Shown piece after piece: positions 8,369 through 17,985 of a stretch of 64,000 nt of DNA (the stretch's first letter is position 1; the number at the start of each line of letters is the position of its first letter). The stretch is from contig CAVPFL010000002.1 of the NCBI GenBank assembly GCA_963703745.1, forward strand, positions 372,001-436,000, written 5' to 3'. Made by a program: the position numbers and the translations under genes. Origin of the DNA: AP-15 sp963703745 (GTDB lineage Bacteria > Pseudomonadota > Alphaproteobacteria > ATCC43930 > CGMCC-115725). The notes beneath the pieces were generated by a model. The model was given only the letters and a program-made list of their open reading frames with translations. It had not been told where the DNA came from and ran no database searches.

Positions 8369-10207
8369 TCAGTCCTCGGCGCGCACCTTGACGTAGGAGC
8401 CGGGGGCGTCCTCGATCGGTTTGAGCTTGCCGTCGCCGGGGTGGCGCGCCGGCACCTCGCCGCCGGAATATTGGGCCACCCAGCGCTCCCATACCGGCCA
8501 CCACGAATTGGTCACCGCGGTGGCGCTGGCGAGCCATTCCTCCGCGGTTGGCGGGTTGTTGTCGTTCTCCCAGTGCCCGTACTTGCTGCCCGGAGGGTTG
8601 ACGACGCCGGCGATATGGCCCGACGCCGACAGCACGAACTTGACCGGGCCCTGGTAGATCTGGGTGGCAGCATAGGTCGACCGCCAGGGGGCAATGTGAT
8701 CCTCGCGGGTCGACAACAGGAACGACGGGGTTTTGATCTTTCCCAGATCGATCGGTACGGCGTCGAGAGTGATGCCGCCCAGCTTAACCAGTAGATTCTC
8801 CTGATACATGTTGCGCAGATAAAAGCTGTGCATCGCCGCCGGCATGCGCGTCGAATCGGCGTTCCAATAGAGCAGGTCGAACGGAAAGGGTGACTTGCCG
8901 AGCAGATAGTTGTTGACGACAAAAGACCAGATCAGGTCGTTGGCGCGCAGCATGTTGAAGGTCGTTGCCATGTCGCGGCCTTCGAGATAGCCCTTGGCGT
9001 TCATCCGCTCCTCGAGTGCCGCGAGCTGCTCCTCGTCGATAAAGACCGAAAGCTCACCGGCCTCGGCGAAATCGACCATGGCCACGAAATAGGTGGCGCT
9101 CTTGATCCGGGTATCGTGCTTGACGGCCATATAGGCGAGGGTGCTCGCCAGCAAGGTGCCGCCGAGGCAATAGCCGATCACGTTGGCCTCGCGCTCGCCG
9201 GTCGCCGCTTCGATCGCGTCGAGAGCCGCAAGCGGGCCTTCGCGCATGTAGTCGGCGAACGTCTTGGCGGCGAGCCGCTCGTCGGGGTTGACCCAGGAGA
9301 TCACAAAGACCGTGTGGCCCTCGCCGACCGCCCAGCGGATAAAGGAATTAGCGGGCCGCAAATCGAGGATATAAAACTTGTTGATCCAGGGCGGGATGAT
9401 CAGAAGCGGCCGGCGTTTGACGGTTGCGGTCGTAGGTTCGTATTGGATCAGCTGCAAGAGATCGTTCTGGTAGACGACTTTGCCCGGCGTCACCGCGATG
9501 TTCTCGCCGATGCGGAAGGCCGCCATGTCGGTCATCTTGATCGCCAGCCGCCCTTTGCCGCGTTCGAGATCGTCGAGCAGATTCTTCAGACCGTTGATCA
9601 GGTTCTCGCCGCGACTTTCGATCGTCGCCCGCAGCACCTCGGGGTTGGTCATCAGGAAGTTTGAAGGCGCGATCGCATCGACGAATTGGCGCGTGTAGAA
9701 ATCAACTTTGCGTGCGGTGCGCTCGTCGATGCCATCGACCTGCTTTACTGTTCCTTGTAGCCAGCGTGCCGTCAGCAAGTAGCTCTGTTTGATGAAGTCG
9801 AAGAGCGTATTGTCGGTCCACGCTTTGTCGCGGAAGCGCCGGTCCCCAGCGGTGGGTTCGATCAATGGCTCGGCGCTGCCGCCGAGAAACCGCTGGGTTG
9901 TGCGTTGCCACAGGGTCAAATAGTCGTTCCACAACGACAACTGCGCCTGAACGAGCCGCGAAGGGTCCGACATCATCCGCGCCGTCATGTCGAAGAAGGC
10001 GGCACCGATGCTCAGCGGGTTCGCCATTCCGACGCCATTCACGGCGGATTGGCGCTTGAGGAATTCCGTGACGAGCTGCCGGCTCTTTTCGGCGATATGG
10101 GATATATGCTGCGACAGCTCGGAGAGATCAGGCGGGGGGGTGTTCGCCTGATCGTTGCGATGCGGCGCGGCTCCCCCTGCCGGCTTACCCCGCTTCTTCT
10201 TCGCCAT
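8369..10207 (-). CDS. phaC: Class I poly(3-hydroxyalkanoate) synthase
   Basis: PhaC polymerises (R)-3-hydroxyacyl-CoA into polyhydroxyalkanoate on the surface of storage granules. The protein is 612 residues, normal for class I. The N-terminal domain includes WNDYLTLWQRTTQRFLGG and the RRFRDKAW block typical of PhaC_N. The alpha/beta-hydrolase core has the modified lipase box GYCLGG with nucleophile Cys347, Asp503 in REDHIAPW and His531 in SGHIAGVVNPP. The start MAKKKRGKP at 10207 was chosen because everything upstream in the frame is antisense to the divergent lipoprotein gene. No phasin, phaR, phaA or phaB gene is nearby. Confidence 0.96.
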   Translation of the reverse strand: MAKKKRGKPAGGAAPHRNDQANTPPPDLSELSQHISHIAEKSRQLVTEFLKRQSAVNGVGMANPLSIGAAFFDMTARMMSDPSRLVQAQLSLWNDYLTLWQRTTQRFLGGSAEPLIEPTAGDRRFRDKAWTDNTLFDFIKQSYLLTARWLQGTVKQVDGIDERTARKVDFYTRQFVDAIAPSNFLMTNPEVLRATIESRGENLINGLKNLLDDLERGKGRLAIKMTDMAAFRIGENIAVTPGKVVYQNDLLQLIQYEPTTATVKRRPLLIIPPWINKFYILDLRPANSFIRWAVGEGHTVFVISWVNPDERLAAKTFADYMREGPLAALDAIEAATGEREANVIGYCLGGTLLASTLAYMAVKHDTRIKSATYFVAMVDFAEAGELSVFIDEEQLAALEERMNAKGYLEGRDMATTFNMLRANDLIWSFVVNNYLLGKSPFPFDLLYWNADSTRMPAAMHSFYLRNMYQENLLVKLGGITLDAVPIDLGKIKTPSFLLSTREDHIAPWRSTYAATQIYQGPVKFVLSASGHIAGVVNPPGSKYGHWENDNNPPTAEEWLASATAVTNSWWPVWERWVAQYSGGEVPARHPGDGKLKPIEDAPGSYVKVRAED

Positions 10208-10357
10208 CGTCGTTTTCGGTTCGTGCGATCGATTTTTCACGTCATCAAATGTAGTGACGCGCCGGGACAGATCTAATACACCAGCGGCGCCAGAGTGTGC
10301 AGCGGTTGGAGGGTGCGCGGCCGCACAGCATTCTGCTGCTCCGTCGGGAATGCGGTC

Positions 10358-11527
10358 ATGATGGTAGGGATAGCCCATTTCTCCCGGTGCGCGGTGCGCC
10401 GGCTCGGCATTCTGGCGTTGGTGTTTGGGCTCGGCGCATGCAACCCCGTCGACACTTGGCGTGATTGGACCGGCTCCAGCCAGAACGACCCCGATCCGGA
10501 AACGACGCCCAACACTCAGAATCTCGCCGCCGGAGAGGCGTCCGATTATCCGAACCTCGCCACGGTTCCGCCACCGCCCAACCGCGCCTTGACCTCGGCC
10601 GAGCGCGAGAAGCTGACGCAGAGCCTGATCGCCGATCGCACGAATGCGAAATACAGCAATGAAAAATTGCGCGCGGGGTTCCCGGCGGTATCGGCACCAC
10701 CGCCACCACCGCCGCCGCCTCCCGTGCCGGAGGGGACCAATGCCGCACAGCCAACGCTTGGCGCAGGCATCGTTCCCGCAGCGCCACCCGTGGGCGCGCC
10801 GGCCCCTGCGTCCAGTGAAGCACCGGCGGCATCGCCGCCGCCGGCTGTCCCGGCTGACGAGAACGCTGTCGGCAAGATAGCTTCCGCGCCGGGACAAGGG
10901 TCGGGACAAGGGTTGCGCAAATCCGGCGAGCCACCCGAGTCTCCGCCGATGGAGTCGAGCCTCGAAGTGCCGAAGGTGCGCTCCGTACCGAATCCGGAGC
11001 AAATCCAGTCCTCCCCCCCGCCGCCGTATCCGGTGCCTGCGCAGACCGCGGCGAACGGCCCTCCCGCCACGCCACATCTTTCATCGCCCCCCGCTCCGGC
11101 TCCGATGCCTGAGGCGATCGGGTCGGCCGCCTACCAGCCGCCACCGCCGCTGCCGACGCTGGCGCCGCTAGCCAGCTCCGGCAAAGGCAACGCGAAGACG
11201 CCGGCCCCGGCAGTCGGCACGCCCGTCGCCGAGATCAAGTTCGACGCCGATTCGACGAACCTGAGCGACGAGGATCGCCAGGCCATCGAGAAGGTCGTGC
11301 CGGTTTATCAGCAAAACCCGGGGAAGGTGCGCGTCATCGGCTATGCCGGCGCCGGCAGCGGGGCGACCGAGCAGCTGAACAGCTTCCGCACCGCACTCGA
11401 TCGCGCCCAAGCTGTCGCCGCCGCTTTGACCACGGCCGGGATCCCGTCGGACAAGATCGCGGTCGAGGCCGCGCCATCGGGCGCTGATCCGGTCGAAAGC
11501 CGCGCCGAGGTGCTCCTCGAGCACTGA
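10358..11527 (+). CDS. Proline-rich lipoprotein with C-terminal OmpA-like domain
   Basis: This is an envelope protein of 389 residues. ATG 10358 gives MMVGIAHFSRCAVRRLG and then a lipoprotein signal ending in the lipobox LGAC near residue 29. A long Pro/Ala-rich linker follows, including runs of eight or nine prolines. The last 100 residues fit the OmpA-like peptidoglycan-binding fold, with AEIKFDADSTNLSDEDRQAIE, VRVIGYAGAG and RTALDRAQAVAAALTTAGI. It probably tethers the outer membrane to the wall through a flexible spacer. It diverges from phaC across about 150 bp and may share a regulatory region with it. Confidence 0.75.
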   Translation: MMVGIAHFSRCAVRRLGILALVFGLGACNPVDTWRDWTGSSQNDPDPETTPNTQNLAAGEASDYPNLATVPPPPNRALTSAEREKLTQSLIADRTNAKYSNEKLRAGFPAVSAPPPPPPPPPVPEGTNAAQPTLGAGIVPAAPPVGAPAPASSEAPAASPPPAVPADENAVGKIASAPGQGSGQGLRKSGEPPESPPMESSLEVPKVRSVPNPEQIQSSPPPPYPVPAQTAANGPPATPHLSSPPAPAPMPEAIGSAAYQPPPPLPTLAPLASSGKGNAKTPAPAVGTPVAEIKFDADSTNLSDEDRQAIEKVVPVYQQNPGKVRVIGYAGAGSGATEQLNSFRTALDRAQAVAAALTTAGIPSDKIAVEAAPSGADPVESRAEVLLEH

Positions 11528-11646
11528 GCCGATTCGCGTCATGATCCGGTATCGGGTAGGTTGACGTAAACCGCTTGCTTGGTCTGTCCCGCTAGACTGC
11601 AGCAAACCTCTCGATCCAATTCTATGCGCAGGCTACCGTCGCCATC

Positions 11647-12939
11647 GTGAAACCGCCGTTGAAGATCGCCGTTGCGGGTCTCGGTACGGTCGGTGCCGGC
11701 ACTCTGCAGCTGCTCGACCGGCAGGCCGAGCTGCTGGCGCAACGTGCCGGCCGCAGGATCATCGTCACCGCGGTCTCCGCGCGCGACCGTCGGCGCGATC
11801 GCGGGGTCGCGCTGTCCGCAGTGCGCTGGTACGAGGATGCAGCGGCAATGGCAGCCGATCCCGAGATCGACGTTGTCGTCGAGTTGATCGGCGGCGCCGA
11901 GGGCATTGCTCGGCGGGTGATCGATACCGCGCTCGACCACGGAAAACACGTCGTCAGCGCCAACAAGGCGCTGATGGCGCATCACGGAACCGCACTTGCC
12001 GCCCGGGCCGAGGAAAAGGGTGTCACGCTTTCCTTCGAGGCCGCGGTCGCCGGCGGGATACCGGTAATCAAGGCGCTCCGCGAGGGTCTCGCCGGAAACC
12101 GGCTCGTACGTCTTTATGGTATTCTCAACGGAACCTCGAATTATATTCTAACGACCATGCGCGAGACCGCGCACGAGTTCGCCGAGGTGCTGGCCGAAGC
12201 GCAAAAGCTCGGCTATGCAGAAGCCGATCCGAGCTTTGACATCGATGGCGTCGATGCGGCGCATAAACTCGCCATCCTCGCGAGCGTAGGGTTTGCTCGC
12301 CCGGTCGACCTCGCCGGGGTTTACGCTGAGGGAATCCGCCATGTGTCGCGGCTCGACATCGACTTTGCCGAAGAGCTCGGCTATCGCATCAAGCTGCTCG
12401 GCATTGCGCGGCTGACCGAAGAGGGGCTCGAGCAACGCGTCCACCCCTGCATGGTACCGCGTTCGACGCCGATTGCCGCGGTCGAAGGCGTGTACAATGC
12501 GGTCGTCGCCGAGGGCGATTTCGTGGGCCGGGTGGTGTTGGAAGGACGCGGTGCCGGCGCCCGGCCGACGGCCTCGGCTGTCGCCGCCGATCTGGTCGAC
12601 ATCGCCGCAGGGCGCCACGTCCCTCCGCTTGGCGTCCCGACCGCCAATCTGCGCGCGCTTCCCGGCGTGCCGATCGAGCGCCATCAGGGCGCCTATTACA
12701 TACGATTGATGGTGGTCGACCAGCCGGGTGTAATCGCCGATGTCGCAGCCGCCCTGCGTGACGAGCAGGTGTCGATGGAATCGATGATCCAGCGCGGTCG
12801 CGCTCCTGGGGAGGCCGTGCCGGTAGTGCTGACAACCCATGTCACGGTCGAGGCGGCGATGCGCCGGGCACTCAAAAAAATCGAGGCGCTCGATTCCGTC
12901 CTCGAGCCGCCGCACATGATCCGCATTGAAGATTTCTGA
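11647..12939 (+). CDS. hom: Homoserine dehydrogenase
   Basis: The enzyme reduces aspartate-4-semialdehyde to homoserine with NAD(P)H, on the route to threonine and methionine. It has 430 residues, the usual length for the ACT-containing form. The Rossmann start IAVAGLGTVGAGTLQLL is followed by VVELIGG, VVSANKALMAHHG, the family block GILNGTSNYILTTM and the catalytic-region motif EADPSFDIDGVDAAHKL. A C-terminal ACT domain (YYIRLMVVDQPGVIADVAAAL) suggests feedback control by an amino acid, usually threonine. GTG 11647 starts the gene. glpX follows after 33 bp, so the two are probably one transcript. Confidence 0.96.
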   Translation: MKPPLKIAVAGLGTVGAGTLQLLDRQAELLAQRAGRRIIVTAVSARDRRRDRGVALSAVRWYEDAAAMAADPEIDVVVELIGGAEGIARRVIDTALDHGKHVVSANKALMAHHGTALAARAEEKGVTLSFEAAVAGGIPVIKALREGLAGNRLVRLYGILNGTSNYILTTMRETAHEFAEVLAEAQKLGYAEADPSFDIDGVDAAHKLAILASVGFARPVDLAGVYAEGIRHVSRLDIDFAEELGYRIKLLGIARLTEEGLEQRVHPCMVPRSTPIAAVEGVYNAVVAEGDFVGRVVLEGRGAGARPTASAVAADLVDIAAGRHVPPLGVPTANLRALPGVPIERHQGAYYIRLMVVDQPGVIADVAAALRDEQVSMESMIQRGRAPGEAVPVVLTTHVTVEAAMRRALKKIEALDSVLEPPHMIRIEDF

Positions 12940-12972
12940 AAAGAATCGCCCCAGCGAAACAGGAGGAAAGCC

Positions 12973-13962
12973 GTGCCCGAGACCTCGAAAATGGATCGCA
13001 ATCTCGCGCTGGAAGCCGTGCGTGTGACCGAAGCCGCCGCCCTCTCCGCTTCGCGCTGGATGGGTCGGGGCGATGAAAAAGCGGCCGACCAGGCGGCGGT
13101 CGACGCGATGAGAGAGGCACTGAACAGCCTGTCGATCGTCGGCACCGTCGTCATCGGCGAAGGCGAGCGTGATGAGGCGCCGATGCTTTATATCGGCGAG
13201 AAGGTCGGCAACGGGAACGGTCCGCCGATCGACATTGCGCTCGATCCGCTCGAAGGCACGACAATCACCGCCAAAGGCAGCGCCAATGCGCTCGCCGTCA
13301 TAGCCATGGCCGACGCCGGCGGCTTTCTCAATGCGCCCGACGTTTATATGGACAAGATCGCGGTTGGCGGCGGACTGCCTGACGACCTGGTAGATCTCGA
13401 CGAAGAGCCGGCGGTCAACCTCGGTAACCTGGCGAAGGCGAAGAAAGCCGAGGTCGCGGATCTCGTCGTCTGCATCCTCGACCGGCCGCGTCACGCCGAG
13501 TTGATCGCCAAGGTGCGCGCGGCCGGGGCCCGGATCGCTCTCATCGGGGATGGTGATGTCAGTGGGGTCATCGCGACCTCCGAACCGGAGACCGGGATCG
13601 ACCTGTATGTCGGCTCGGGCGGCGCGCCCGAAGGTGTATTGGCGGCGGCGGCATTGCGCTGCATCGGGGGTCAGATGCAGGGGCGGCTGTTGTTCCGCAA
13701 CGACGACGAGCGCGGCCGCGCGCACCGTCTCGGCGTCACCGATCTCGATCGCAAATACAAGCTCTTGGATCTCGCTTCAGGCGACGTGATGTTCGCCGCT
13801 ACCGGGGTCACCAACGGCACGATGCTGCGCGGCGTGCGACGGTTTCCTGGCGGGGCCTCGACGCATTCGGTGGTGATGCGGTCGAAGACCGGCACGGTCC
13901 GTTACGTCGAAGCGCGCCACGATTTCACGCGCAAGCAGAGCCTTGCTCCGTTCGCGCGATGA
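12973..13962 (+). CDS. glpX: Class II fructose-1,6-bisphosphatase
   Basis: The enzyme hydrolyses fructose-1,6-bisphosphate to fructose-6-phosphate in gluconeogenesis. It has 329 residues. Metal and substrate sites of the GlpX/lithium-sensitive phosphatase fold are visible: GEGERDEAPMLYIGEKVG, DPLEGTTITAKG and GSGGAPEGVLAAAALRCIGG. GTG 12973 is set by a strong AGGAGGA ribosome site at 12961. It lies between hom and recJ, an arrangement I recall from other alphaproteobacteria. Confidence 0.95.
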   Translation: MPETSKMDRNLALEAVRVTEAAALSASRWMGRGDEKAADQAAVDAMREALNSLSIVGTVVIGEGERDEAPMLYIGEKVGNGNGPPIDIALDPLEGTTITAKGSANALAVIAMADAGGFLNAPDVYMDKIAVGGGLPDDLVDLDEEPAVNLGNLAKAKKAEVADLVVCILDRPRHAELIAKVRAAGARIALIGDGDVSGVIATSEPETGIDLYVGSGGAPEGVLAAAALRCIGGQMQGRLLFRNDDERGRAHRLGVTDLDRKYKLLDLASGDVMFAATGVTNGTMLRGVRRFPGGASTHSVVMRSKTGTVRYVEARHDFTRKQSLAPFAR

Positions 13963-14050
13963 GTCGTCTCGCCGATGATTCTCATCCAACCACGCAAGCC
14001 GTCATTCTCGCAAGAAGTAGGAATCCATGGGCATCAAGGACTTGTACCGT

Positions 14051-14083
14051 GGGTCCTGGACCCCCGCATTCGCGAGGGTGACG
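14051..14083. repeat. Short palindromic intergenic repeat
   Basis: GGGTCC and GGACCC flank a single T at 14051-14063, followed by CCCGCATTCGCGAGGGTGACG. This GGGTCCTGGACCC...GAGGGTGACGA arrangement resembles dispersed repeats common between genes in alphaproteobacterial genomes. That recollection was not tested by a search. Confidence 0.45.
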
Positions 14084-14117
14084 ATGAGAACATGGAGAGC
14101 TTGGGTTAGGCACGGAT

Positions 14118-15908
14118 ATGTACGATGGCGCGGGGGGCGCCGGAAATTCTCTCGGGGTAGAGCGGTCGGTTTGCGGCCGCCGTTGGCGGCTGCGAGCGGC
14201 CGACGTTTCGGAGGGCCAAGCAATCGCTGCGCGCTTGGCTTTGCCCGAAATTGTTGGCCGGCTGCTCGCTCAGCGCGGCATCGACCATGACGAGGCGCCG
14301 GGCTTTCTAGCACCACGCCTGCGCGACCAGCTCCCCGATCCTTCGCATCTGCGTGACATGGAGGTTGCCACGACGCGGCTCGTCCACGCCGTGCGCGAGG
14401 GCGAGACGATCGCGGTTTTTGGCGACTACGACGTCGATGGAGCGACATCCGCGGCGTTGCTGGCGCGGTTTTTTGCGGCAATCGGCGGCCGCACGCGAAT
14501 CTACGTGCCGGACCGTCTGCGTGAAGGCTACGGCCCGAATACCGCGGCGCTGTTGCGTCTACGCGCAGAAGGGGCGCGGGTCGTCGTCACCGTCGATTGT
14601 GGGACGAATGCGCATCTACCCCTCGCTGAAGCCGCTGCAGCCGGTCTCGAGGTCATCGTCGTCGACCACCATGTGGCCGAACCGCTGTTGCCGTGTGCTG
14701 CGGCGATCGTCAACCCGAACCGGCTCGACGAAGAGAGCCCGCATGGGGCACTGGCGGCGGTTGGCGTCGCCTTTCTGCTAGTCGTCGCGGTCAATCGCGC
14801 GCTGCGCCGGGCGGGCTGGTATTCCGGAGACCGTGCCGAGCCGGATCTTCTGCAATGGCTCGATCTCGTGGCGCTCGGCACAGTCTGTGACGTCGTCCCG
14901 CTTGCGGGGTTGAACCGCGCTTTCGTTGCGCAGGGGATCAAGGTCGCACGGCGCAACGCCAATTCCGGTCTCGCGGCCCTGGCAGCGGTCGCCGGCGTCA
15001 ACGAACCGCTCGACGCCCACCACCTCGGATTTGTCTTCGGTCCGCGTGTCAATGCGGGGGGGCGGGTCGGGGCCGCTGATCTCGGTGCGCGCCTGCTCAC
15101 GACCGACGACCCGGCGGTCGCCGCCGAGCTCGCGCAGCGTCTCGACACACACAACCGCGAGCGCCGCGATATCGAGGCGCGCACACTGGAGGCGGCGATC
15201 GCGATGGTCGAAGGGGCGGAGCAATCGCCAGTGCTCATATTCGCGGCGGCGGATTGGCACCCCGGTGTGATCGGCATCGTCGCGGCGCGCCTCAAGGAAC
15301 GCTATGAACGGCCTGCTTGCGTCGTCGCGCTGAGCGGCGGGGTCGGGAGGGGCTCCGGGCGTTCGATTGTCGGCTTGCCGCTCGGACCGGCGGTGATCGC
15401 GGCGCGCCAGGCGGGCTTGTTAATTAATGGCGGCGGCCATGCGATGGCGGCCGGTTTCACGGTCGCGGCCGAAAAGCTCGACGCCTTGCGAAAGTTTCTG
15501 ATCGAGCGGTTAGGCGACGGACTCAACCATGAGCGGCTGGTGCCCGAGTTGCCGGTCGATGCGGCGGTCGCCCTCGGTGCAGCTCAGGCCGAGCTGATCG
15601 GCCACATCGAGCGGCTGGCGCCCTTCGGCGCCGGGAATCCAGAGCCGCGCTTTGTCCTTCCTGGAGTGCGCGTCGTGCACACCGAGGCTGTCGGGAACGG
15701 GCATCTACGTTGCGCACTGGCCGATCCGCTCGACACAGCCCGGTTGCAGGCGATCGCCTTCCGCGCCGGCGAGGCACCGCTCGGCCAATTCCTCGCCGAG
15801 ACGCGCGGTGCCACCATCCACGTCGCCGGTCATCTGCGTCGCGACAGCTGGCGCGGCGGCGCGGCGGTGCAGCTTTTGATCGACGACGCCGCGCCGGCTA
15901 TCGGCTGA
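14118..15908 (+). CDS. recJ: Single-stranded-DNA-specific exonuclease RecJ
   Basis: RecJ degrades single-stranded DNA 5' to 3' in recombinational and mismatch repair. The protein is 596 residues. The N-terminal LGVERSVCGRRWRLR is family-like and supports the ATG at 14118. The DHH phosphoesterase motifs are intact: GDYDVDGATSAALL, VVTVDCGTNAH, VVDHHVAE and ALGTVCDVVPL. The DHHA1 domain follows with GVGRGSGRS and INGGGHAMAAGF, then the OB-fold with APFGAGNPEPRF. The gene lies 155 bp after glpX, with a palindromic repeat in the gap, so it may have its own promoter. Confidence 0.95.
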   Translation: MYDGAGGAGNSLGVERSVCGRRWRLRAADVSEGQAIAARLALPEIVGRLLAQRGIDHDEAPGFLAPRLRDQLPDPSHLRDMEVATTRLVHAVREGETIAVFGDYDVDGATSAALLARFFAAIGGRTRIYVPDRLREGYGPNTAALLRLRAEGARVVVTVDCGTNAHLPLAEAAAAGLEVIVVDHHVAEPLLPCAAAIVNPNRLDEESPHGALAAVGVAFLLVVAVNRALRRAGWYSGDRAEPDLLQWLDLVALGTVCDVVPLAGLNRAFVAQGIKVARRNANSGLAALAAVAGVNEPLDAHHLGFVFGPRVNAGGRVGAADLGARLLTTDDPAVAAELAQRLDTHNRERRDIEARTLEAAIAMVEGAEQSPVLIFAAADWHPGVIGIVAARLKERYERPACVVALSGGVGRGSGRSIVGLPLGPAVIAARQAGLLINGGGHAMAAGFTVAAEKLDALRKFLIERLGDGLNHERLVPELPVDAAVALGAAQAELIGHIERLAPFGAGNPEPRFVLPGVRVVHTEAVGNGHLRCALADPLDTARLQAIAFRAGEAPLGQFLAETRGATIHVAGHLRRDSWRGGAAVQLLIDDAAPAIG

Positions 15909-16134
15909 CCGGCTTTCCTTCGCACCTGGCTGACCCGGCGCGCACGCTACGGGGTAGAGGGTGGCTCCCAGCGTATAGCTCCGATGCATTTTTACCCCAA
16001 TTCATTTTTCTCTTCTGCGTTGATACTGTGCGCATCATGCCCGGGGATCGCCCGCAAAGCCGGGAAGGGGCACCGCGTCCACAGAGAGAGTGAAATCAGT
16101 CAAACAACAAGACCGCGCTAAAGGAGAACCCACG

Positions 16135-17622
16135 ATGCCGATGCCGAGACGAGTTGAATATCCCGCCGCGATCGAGCCGCTGGTCCAGTTCATCGAGGAC
16201 ACGCCGCCCACCGAGATTCTGGATCGCACCCTCGACAAGTTGCGTGCCGGGGTACCGACGCAGACCATGCTGACCGCCTCGGCGCTTGCAGTGACCCGCT
16301 CCACCGACATGCCGCCCGGTCATCACGGCGGTGCGTTGCACGCATTGGCGGGCCTCTACGCGATCTCCAAGACGGTCGAGCGCCTGGAAGGCGAGCAGCG
16401 TTTTGTCCCGGTATTGCAGCACGTGGCGTTGACCAACAAGCACATCAATCATCCGGCGATGGGGCCGTATCAGCTGCTGGAGTTCGAGCCGCTCGATGCC
16501 GGCGGGTTCGAGGCGGCCAAGGCGGACTTTCTGATGGCGGTCACGCGTGGCGAGTGGAACAAGTCGGACCATCTTTTCCAGTGGATGTGGAAAAACGCGC
16601 CGGCGATCGAGGTTTTCGATCTGTTGATGAGCGTGGCGATCCCGAAGAATTTCCACGACGACCATTACTTCATGTACCCCGGTACGATGTGGCGCGCCTT
16701 CGAGACCGGCGTTCTCGACAAGGAACTCCTGCCGGTGCTGATGCGGCCGGTGGTGCGCTTTGTGACCCGTAACCCGGTCGCTCCGAACAATCCGATGCCC
16801 TCGCCAATGCCGGCGATCGAAGCGCTGATCGAGGAGCACCAGCTGTTGGGCCGCATCCTCCGTCAGCGGAGCGGCGAGGATGAGACGGCGGCGATCGGTG
16901 AACTCGGAGAGGCGATCGGGCATGTCGACGTCTTTGCCGATATTCCGAAGCTGATGGCCAAGGCGCTGGCCGGCGGGCTGTCGCTCGAAGGCGGCGGCGA
17001 GGCGCTGTCGATCGGTGCCGCCGGGCTGTTCATGCGCTCCCTTGGCGGGAACCCGATGGATGTCCACTTGCACACCAGCATCAATCTGCGACGCTGGCTG
17101 CTGCGGCAGGACGGGCTCAGCATCCGCAACAAGGTATTGCTGCTGCTGACGTGGCAGTCGGGTCCGGAGATCCGCTCGACTGCGACACGCATGGCGCCGC
17201 CGCCGCGGCCCGATATGACTGCGGTTGCCAAACTGCCGGCGCGCACGCAGGGTGAATTGCTCGACGCGATCGCTCACAGCGTCTACCACCAGCCGCCGGT
17301 CGACTGGTCGACGGTCACCAATCTCGGGCTGATGCAGGCGGTGCCGGAGGTCGAGGAGACGATGAACCTCGCCACGCAGTATGTGAAGTCCGGCTACGAC
17401 CCGAAGGCTTTTATTGCGCGGCTGGCAGAGATCGTCTGCCACGACAATTTCACCGAGATGCACGCCTTCAAGCATCACCAGTCGATTGTCGAGGAGTACA
17501 ACACGACGCGCGAGCCGTGGCGTTGGATGCATCTGGTGTGCGGCGCCCGGGCCGCGGCAGTTTCCTTCGGCAAGAACATGGCGGTCTATGAGGAGTATCT
17601 GGAGCTCCTTCACGCCGCATAG
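16135..17622 (+). CDS. Conserved protein of unknown function, His-rich
   Basis: This is a soluble protein of 495 residues that I do not recognise with confidence. ATG 16135 is set by a strong AAAGGAGA site; an upstream GTG at 16090 in the same frame is less likely. Conserved-looking His clusters recur: PPGHHGGALHALAG, TNKHINHPAMGPYQ, FHDDHYFMYPGTMWR, DVHLHTSINLRRW and CHDNFTEMHAFKHHQS. These might bind a metal or haem, and the general layout faintly resembles questin-oxidase-like (DUF4243) proteins. A distant relative appears at 58310-59860. The 226-bp gap after recJ suggests separate transcription. Confidence 0.7.
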   Translation: MPMPRRVEYPAAIEPLVQFIEDTPPTEILDRTLDKLRAGVPTQTMLTASALAVTRSTDMPPGHHGGALHALAGLYAISKTVERLEGEQRFVPVLQHVALTNKHINHPAMGPYQLLEFEPLDAGGFEAAKADFLMAVTRGEWNKSDHLFQWMWKNAPAIEVFDLLMSVAIPKNFHDDHYFMYPGTMWRAFETGVLDKELLPVLMRPVVRFVTRNPVAPNNPMPSPMPAIEALIEEHQLLGRILRQRSGEDETAAIGELGEAIGHVDVFADIPKLMAKALAGGLSLEGGGEALSIGAAGLFMRSLGGNPMDVHLHTSINLRRWLLRQDGLSIRNKVLLLLTWQSGPEIRSTATRMAPPPRPDMTAVAKLPARTQGELLDAIAHSVYHQPPVDWSTVTNLGLMQAVPEVEETMNLATQYVKSGYDPKAFIARLAEIVCHDNFTEMHAFKHHQSIVEEYNTTREPWRWMHLVCGARAAAVSFGKNMAVYEEYLELLHAA

Positions 17623-17635
17623 CCGGGGCTAGAAA

Positions 17636-17665
17636 AACCGGGGGGGGGCCCGACGCCTCCCGGTT
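17636..17665. terminator. Hairpin after the 16-kb unknown gene
   Basis: AACCGGGGGG pairs with CCTCCCGGTT (one G-T wobble) just after the stop at 17622. Five A residues precede the stem, so a T-run would form only in leftward transcripts. Terminator function is possible but unproven. The rest of 17666-17985 shows no gene. Confidence 0.4.
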
Positions 17666-17985
17666 CTGCTCATCTCCGCGAGGCGGCACGCGTACGCTTT
17701 CGCCGAGGTAATGGGCGGGATCCCGTAGCCGGCACTGATCCCCTGGGTCACGACTGCGTCGAACCGCCCCCGCGGCGGGCGAAATACAGCGAAAATCTCG
17801 ATTTCGCGCCCCGATCGGTCGCTTTGGTATGGAAAATAAAGCGCAGTATCAGTAGGTTAGCGGCGAACGTTACGCTGCGGATCAATGGAATTTTTGGCGC
17901 CGATCAACGAATTTCGGGCTCCGAGATTGCCTGGGTGAGCGGGGCAACCTAGCATCGGCGGTCCTGCGTGGTTTGGGAGGGTTTC

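Noticed and set aside
10208..11077. 290-codon N-terminal extension of PhaC
   Set aside because: It overlaps the divergent OmpA-like lipoprotein and matches no PhaC N-terminus. The start at 10207 gives a normal length.
12148..13725. 525-codon minus-strand ORF
   Set aside because: It lies opposite hom and glpX, which have complete family motifs.
16096..17613. 505-codon minus-strand ORF
   Set aside because: It is the reverse shadow of the conserved gene at 16135. It has no motifs, and its composition is typical of antisense GC-rich frames.
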